In this document: one piece after another, positions 60,275-64,000 of the stretch
Position numbering within the stretch: the stretch's first letter is position 1
How the letters are laid out: the number at the start of each line of letters is the position of its first letter
Source of the DNA: Macrostomum hystrix
Lineage: Eukaryota > Platyhelminthes > Macrostomidae
Reading direction: 5' to 3'
Assembly (NCBI GenBank): GCA_950097015.1
Contig: CATNEN010000024.1
Location: 6,772,001 to 6,836,000 of the forward strand
Length of the DNA stretch: 64,000 bases
Made by a program: the position numbers and the translations under genes
Notes under the pieces: model-generated
Databases searched by the model: none
Seen by the model: the letters and a program-made list of their open reading frames with translations, nothing else
What the model was told of the DNA's origin: nothing

Positions 60275-61561
60275 TTAAACTTTGCTGGATGAATTGTTGA
60301 TCATGTTAAGCTTCACCTTCCTCTCGAACGCATAGATAATGTACAGGTCAACAGCAGTTGCGGCAGTCCTCTCAATGTTAGTCACGATATTCACAGGGCT
60401 GTTATCAGTAGGCATTTGTCTGGCAGACACATCAGCGCCAAACATCGGATAAAGAGTTCCATATTGAAGAGCAGTGATAGCAATTCCATTGTTCTCTTTC
60501 ACAGCCAAGTCGACCAACTCGCTGTAAAATTTGCTAATCTTGTTCTGACTGAAATTTCCATTTTGTGGCAGTGCAGGGTAAAGATTATCACTGATTTCAT
60601 GCTGAATGGACCGCACATCTCCATGCATGTAGCGTATAATGTTGTTTGGGTTTCTCATGTTAATAATAATATACCTTGGATTGCTGCATGATCCCTCTTT
60701 AATGCAGATGTTTGTTCTGGTTTCGTTTCGCTCATCTCGACACATGTAGGCCGTGTAGGCGACATCAATGTCCTTCTCTATTGCCTTGAGATAATCTGCT
60801 TTTAGTGCGGTCTTTGGCTCAATGACTTCCAAATACAGCTCGATTCCGGTTAGCTTCACCTCCATCCTAGTGTGGTCCGCCCCAGTCCACAACACTCTAC
60901 TGCGATCATCTCTAGTCACCTTAAAGGTGTAGCTGAAGTTACTAGTCAGTCGATTAAATGTATTACAGAATCCACTCATGAATCTCAGTGGTACGAATAC
61001 ATCAACAGACCGATACAGCGGGTTCTTAGCAGCATCATCAGCACCTTGCAATGCATAGTTGTATCTCTTCTTCCTCTTTTTATAGCCACTGTCATTGATA
61101 TCTCCTTCTTTTTCATCTGCAATGAAACCCGCACCACTCCCCAACTGAATAAAATCTGGATTCTCGATCAAACAATGAGCGTCATAGACAATTCCAAAGT
61201 TGGCGATTCGCTCCAACTCTGTGCTCCCATTCGATACACTAAACTCCTTGAACATGTACGCCCAAAAGTTACTAATCAGAGCCACATCTGCATCATGCTT
61301 GTCAACGTTAGCATGAGCTGCATCCGCACCTCCCTTTGTCTTGAATTGAAATGTCATATGGAAGCCGCTCTTAAGACTGTGCACACTAACTAGAGACGAA
61401 CATCCATTGTAGGTGAATGTCAGTGTTTGACCAGGACCAAGATTAGTTTCATTCTGATTTTCCTGACTGGGAACTCTTACTTGAGTCGCTTTGATTGTGC
61501 TATCATCACTCAAAATAGGCTTGTTAATTTTGTAGAAAACTGGTGTCAGTGGGTCGTTCAT
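60275..61561 (-). CDS. Probable major capsid protein (double jelly-roll type)
   Basis: 428 residues, complete, ATG at 61561, the largest gene after which the minor capsid gene follows in the same direction. Evidence for a capsid role is its size, position next to the penton-like gene and ATPase, beta-rich composition with many Asn/Thr/Val stretches, and a C-terminal pattern (LYPALPQNGNF then KISKFYSELVDLAVK) that I associate with one lineage of Polinton hexon-like proteins. It lacks the N-terminal signature common in other Polinton capsids, so it may represent a divergent branch. It would form the capsomers of the particle. An upstream A/T-only 30-bp spacer separates it from the divergent gene. 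Confidence 0.65.
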   Translation of the reverse strand: MNDPLTPVFYKINKPILSDDSTIKATQVRVPSQENQNETNLGPGQTLTFTYNGCSSLVSVHSLKSGFHMTFQFKTKGGADAAHANVDKHDADVALISNFWAYMFKEFSVSNGSTELERIANFGIVYDAHCLIENPDFIQLGSGAGFIADEKEGDINDSGYKKRKKRYNYALQGADDAAKNPLYRSVDVFVPLRFMSGFCNTFNRLTSNFSYTFKVTRDDRSRVLWTGADHTRMEVKLTGIELYLEVIEPKTALKADYLKAIEKDIDVAYTAYMCRDERNETRTNICIKEGSCSNPRYIIINMRNPNNIIRYMHGDVRSIQHEISDNLYPALPQNGNFSQNKISKFYSELVDLAVKENNGIAITALQYGTLYPMFGADVSARQMPTDNSPVNIVTNIERTAATAVDLYIIYAFERKVKLNMINNSSSKV

Positions 61562-61591
61562 TTTTTAAACTAAAAAAAAATAAAATAAAAA
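61562..61591. promoter_or_regulatory. 30-bp bidirectional spacer between element genes
   Basis: The start codons of the major capsid gene (-) and the 390-residue gene (+) are only 30 bp apart, and the spacer is A/T except for one C. Similar A-runs precede other element genes (59196-59217 and around 60262-60278), suggesting a shared, very short late-type promoter or leader. This is an inference from position and composition. Confidence 0.45.
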
Positions 61592-62764
61592 ATGAAGCGA
61601 AAAAATGCGCACCAAATATCTGAATTGGAGAAGCTAGCACAAGCAGAAAAGAGAGTTACCGGGCTAATCAATAAGGAGCAACAATCCTACAATGAGTTTG
61701 TCCAAGCAGCCACAGAGTTTCATAAACCCGGGTATGGAGAAGCTAAGAAAAATATTGATCAAGTCAAAGAAACTATTGACGACATACAGGAAACCCAGGT
61801 GCAAAAGGCTTTGGGCAAAATTCCAGAAGCACCGCAGATACAACAATCTGCAGATCCGCAAGTCCAAGTCCCACAACAGTCACAACTAAAAGTGACAGAT
61901 AACTTTTTTGGACCAGTAGAACGCGCAGAACATGATGGGAAATATGTATTTGGAATAAGTATGTGGAGAAAAAAAATTTATAATGAACCAGTGGAATATT
62001 ATATCGACATAAATAAGACCCATATTTCTGTTGTCAAAGGCTCAGAAACTAAAAGCATAATTTTCACAGAAACATTACTGACATTTATGACTAAAAACCA
62101 AGAGAAAATTTCGGACAAGCAACTAAAGAACTACAGAGATCTAGTAACTTTTGCTCTTGCTAGAGATATAGAAATACTAAAGGACCCACAAGTTCTGAAA
62201 ATGATGCATGACAACGGTGTCATCCTGACTAGATTCAAAAAGTACAAGTATTTTATACAGTGGTTTGGTTTGCCAGATCAAGAAGCTGCAATAAAATATC
62301 TAGAACAACAACCGCCCCAGCAGCAACCGCCCCAGCAGCAACCGCCACAGCAGCAACAAACATCTGAATCAACACCCGAAGACGTACTCAGTGCCCTTGA
62401 AAATGCAGATCCGACTCAAGTAGCTAAATATAAAAATGATCACCCGGATGCCTGGCAACAACTAGAAAATTTCTCCCCAGCTCGAATGAATAAAATCAAG
62501 GCAAGAGTGTTCACACCACAACAAAGACCAGTTGAGAGTTCACCCCAGTCCTCCACCGACCAGTCCTCCACTGACCAATCATTTCGAGGAAAAGGAATTT
62601 CTGACATCTATAAGCGAGTGGCTGTTCTTCTTGGAGCTGCAAAGACTGGCATGAAAGACGAAAATAGAAAAGAATTTGTCAACATCCTGGACAAAATGAT
62701 GGAAAAGAAGTATATCGACAAACGGGCAAGAGAGCTTCTGCTTTCACGTTTTAACAAAAAATAA
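61592..62764 (+). CDS. Accessory virion-type protein, Polinton family
   Basis: 390 residues, ATG start. Residues 10-75 are a charged coiled-coil-like region. Residues 104-200 (FFGPVE, then KYVFGISMW...YYIDINKTHISVVKG...LLTF) resemble a domain I know from a conserved uncharacterised protein of animal Polintons, as does the C-terminal ~45 residues (LLGAAKTGMKDENRKEF, then ILDKMM). Between them is a Pro/Gln tract (240-256) made by near-perfect 15-bp repeats, then an acidic linker. It is transcribed away from the capsid pair and followed 17 bp later by the pX-like gene. The role is unknown; a capsid-associated or DNA-packaging partner is plausible. Confidence 0.6.
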   Translation: MKRKNAHQISELEKLAQAEKRVTGLINKEQQSYNEFVQAATEFHKPGYGEAKKNIDQVKETIDDIQETQVQKALGKIPEAPQIQQSADPQVQVPQQSQLKVTDNFFGPVERAEHDGKYVFGISMWRKKIYNEPVEYYIDINKTHISVVKGSETKSIIFTETLLTFMTKNQEKISDKQLKNYRDLVTFALARDIEILKDPQVLKMMHDNGVILTRFKKYKYFIQWFGLPDQEAAIKYLEQQPPQQQPPQQQPPQQQQTSESTPEDVLSALENADPTQVAKYKNDHPDAWQQLENFSPARMNKIKARVFTPQQRPVESSPQSSTDQSSTDQSFRGKGISDIYKRVAVLLGAAKTGMKDENRKEFVNILDKMMEKKYIDKRARELLLSRFNKK

Positions 62765-62781
62765 TTTCTTCCCTAATAAAA

Positions 62782-63174
62782 ATGCCGATTATTTTCGAAA
62801 AAGACGTGGACAAGTACTATGACAAGGAGGAACTTAATCTAATTAAGCGTGGATCCGGACTTTTCCCGGCAGGCCACTATCCGAGGAAAGAACGCTCCGG
62901 GAATGGTCTTGCTGATATAATTGCACAGGGTGCTCAGATCTTTAAAGTCATTAGTGAGAACAAAGATAATATTAAGAACGCGGCTGAATCAGTGGGAAGT
63001 GTTGTCACTGCGGCTAAAAAGATAAAGGATGCTGTAACACAAGATATTCAGCCCCCATTGGCTCCGCTGGCTCCGCTGGCTCCTCTGGCCCCAAACCCAG
63101 ACACTGTGGACCCTGCAATCTATGAGAAGATGAGAGCTAGCATTAAAAAAGGAAGTGGTTTCAAATTCGAATAG
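62782..63174 (+). CDS. Small pX/pVI-like virion protein
   Basis: 130 residues. The centre (residues 42-85, NGLADIIAQGAQIFKVISEN and on) is predicted to be a long amphipathic helix, as in membrane-active or core minor proteins of Polintons and adintoviruses. It is followed by a three- to four-fold APL repeat. Two near-identical K-R/K-GSG motifs lie near each end (KRGSG at 22-26, KKGSG at 122-126) and could be sites for a capsid-maturation protease, which is an inference. The last 28 codons and the following 50 bp are tandemly duplicated immediately downstream, outside the ORF. Confidence 0.55.
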   Translation: MPIIFEKDVDKYYDKEELNLIKRGSGLFPAGHYPRKERSGNGLADIIAQGAQIFKVISENKDNIKNAAESVGSVVTAAKKIKDAVTQDIQPPLAPLAPLAPLAPNPDTVDPAIYEKMRASIKKGSGFKFE

Positions 63175-63363
63175 GGTACTAGGGTACTTTCCGAGGGTAC
63201 AAGACATGTAAGGGTACAAGACTAGTCCCAAACCCAGACACTGTGGACCCTGCAATCTATGAGAAGATGAGAGCTAGCATTAAAAAAGGAAGTGGTTTCA
63301 AATTCGAATAGGGTACTAGGGTACTTTCCGAGGGTACAAGACATGTAAGGGTACAAGACTAGT
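63090..63363. repeat. 137-bp tandem duplication over a gene end
   Basis: 63090-63226 and 63227-63363 appear identical by eye. Each copy contains the last codons of the pX-like gene, its TAG stop and GGGTACTAGGGTACTTTCCG with GGGTACAAG motifs. Only the first copy is in frame with the gene, since 137 is not a multiple of 3. Confidence 0.93.
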
Positions 63364-63512
63364 CCCAAAAAGACACATCTAAGTCCCAAAAAGACACATC
63401 TAAGTCCTAGACACATCTAAGTCCCAAAAAGACACATCTAAGTCCTAGACACATCTAAGTCCCAAAAAGACACATCTAAGTCCTAGACACATCTAAGTCC
63501 TAGACACATCTT
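63362..63512. repeat. 17-21-bp tandem repeat before the ATPase gene
   Basis: Alternating AGTCCCAAAAAGACACATCT (with A) and AGTCCTAGACACATCTA units, about eight in all, between the duplicated gene end and the ATPase start. The right edge runs into TTATAAATGATTTAC, a possible TATA element about 45 bp before the ATG. Confidence 0.9.
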
Positions 63513-63556
63513 ATAAATGATTTACTCTTTTTTAATTTTTTTTTCATCATAGAAAA

Positions 63557-64000
63557 ATGGACTTTTCAAACGACTTCAATCCTCACTGGACACGTAATCA
63601 GATTAAGTTTTCTCATCATGAGTCAATCCCGGGTCACTTCAGGTGCATTGTTGTTGGTTCATCAGGTTCAGGCAAAACATTCAGAGTCTTTAACATGCTT
63701 CTTAGACCTGGCTTTATCGACTATGACACTCTGCACATCTACTCTCCCACCCTGTATCAAGATGAGTATAAAATGTTGATCTCTGGACTGCAAAACAGAC
63801 TGCACAAAGAGCACATTATTCAATGTTTTAATAACCAAAAGAGCCTTCCCAGTAACCCAGAAATTGTAGCTGCCGAATATGCAAAGTACCTCAAAGACAA
63901 TGAAAAATGGCAGAACATTAAAGTGTTCACATACGGAGATCCGCAGGTTGATCCTAAGACCAAACTTCTACCCCAACCAGATGAGCTAGAAAAGGGGAGA
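63557..64000 (+). CDS. FtsK/HerA-type DNA-packaging ATPase, 5' part
   Basis: 148 codons from the ATG at 63557 run off the right edge with no stop. A perfect Walker A motif GSSGSGKT occupies residues 34-41, after a beta strand (CIVVG), and is followed by LHIYSPTLYQDEY, the layout of the packaging ATPases of Polintons, adintoviruses, virophages and related dsDNA viruses. The enzyme would translocate the genome into preformed capsids. Walker B and the rest lie beyond the window. The start follows an A-rich leader and a T-run like other genes of the element. Confidence 0.85.
   Translation, partial: MDFSNDFNPHWTRNQIKFSHHESIPGHFRCIVVGSSGSGKTFRVFNMLLRPGFIDYDTLHIYSPTLYQDEYKMLISGLQNRLHKEHIIQCFNNQKSLPSNPEIVAAEYAKYLKDNEKWQNIKVFTYGDPQVDPKTKLLPQPDELEKGR

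Larger units (their letters stand above)
58771..64000. mobile_element. Left part of a Polinton/Maverick-class virus-like element
   Basis: A compact, AT-richer block with six tightly packed ORFs on both strands, no introns and overlaps or gaps of 3-35 bp among most of them, quite unlike the flanking DNA. The gene set (penton-like minor capsid, probable double jelly-roll major capsid, virion accessory protein, pX-like protein, FtsK/HerA-type ATPase) is the morphogenesis module of Polintons/adintoviruses. The proposed left end (AGTAGTATGCAAG, starting 58770/58771) begins with AG as Polinton termini do. The terminal inverted repeat, polymerase B, integrase and protease cannot be seen and should lie right of the window. 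No stops or frameshifts in the complete ORFs. Confidence 0.82.

Overview
The window is nuclear DNA from a metazoan, most likely an invertebrate. It has animal-type genes with GT-AG introns, dispersed tRNA-derived SINEs and a DNA-virus-like element. I cannot name the phylum with confidence. By summing array boundaries, about 30 kb of the 64 kb is tandem minisatellite. There are roughly 28 arrays, and nearly every spacer and most introns longer than about 1 kb carry their own unrelated repeat family.

Layout: 1-12.6 kb is gene-poor and consists of seven arrays separated by unique DNA, with one doubtful small ORF. At 12.6-23.8 kb on the minus strand is a six-exon NOSTRIN-type F-BAR/SH3 gene whose introns hold five arrays, including a 3-kb one. 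From 23.8 to 34.2 kb there is unique AT-rich DNA followed by further arrays. A single-exon rhodopsin-like GPCR lies at 34.8-36.05 kb (+), directly after a very uniform 10-bp repeat. At 39.97-46.5 kb (+) is a five-exon PDE1-family cyclic nucleotide phosphodiesterase. Its introns carry arrays, a SINE with a target-site duplication, a duplicated MITE-like palindrome and an orphan CCAAT/GC/TATA promoter module. At 47.5-48.2 kb is a non-autonomous hAT-like element whose interior has become a minisatellite. At 50.1-57.0 kb (-) are the last seven exons of a gene I do not recognise, which carries an internally duplicated motif.

From about 58.77 kb to the right edge lies the left part of a Polinton/Maverick-class (adintovirus-like) element. 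It holds a small unknown gene (+), a penton-like minor capsid protein (-), a probable major capsid protein (-), a large accessory virion-type protein (+), a small pX/pVI-like protein (+) and the start of a FtsK/HerA-type packaging ATPase (+) cut by the window edge. All complete ORFs are uninterrupted, which suggests a recent or still functional copy. Polymerase, integrase and protease are not visible and would be expected to the right.

NOSTRIN (endocytosis and actin scaffold), PDE1 (Ca2+/calmodulin-controlled cAMP/cGMP breakdown) and the GPCR are ordinary host genes with no evident functional cluster. The virus-like element is the distinct biological system in the window. Many long ORFs here are only open tandem repeats and are not annotated as genes.
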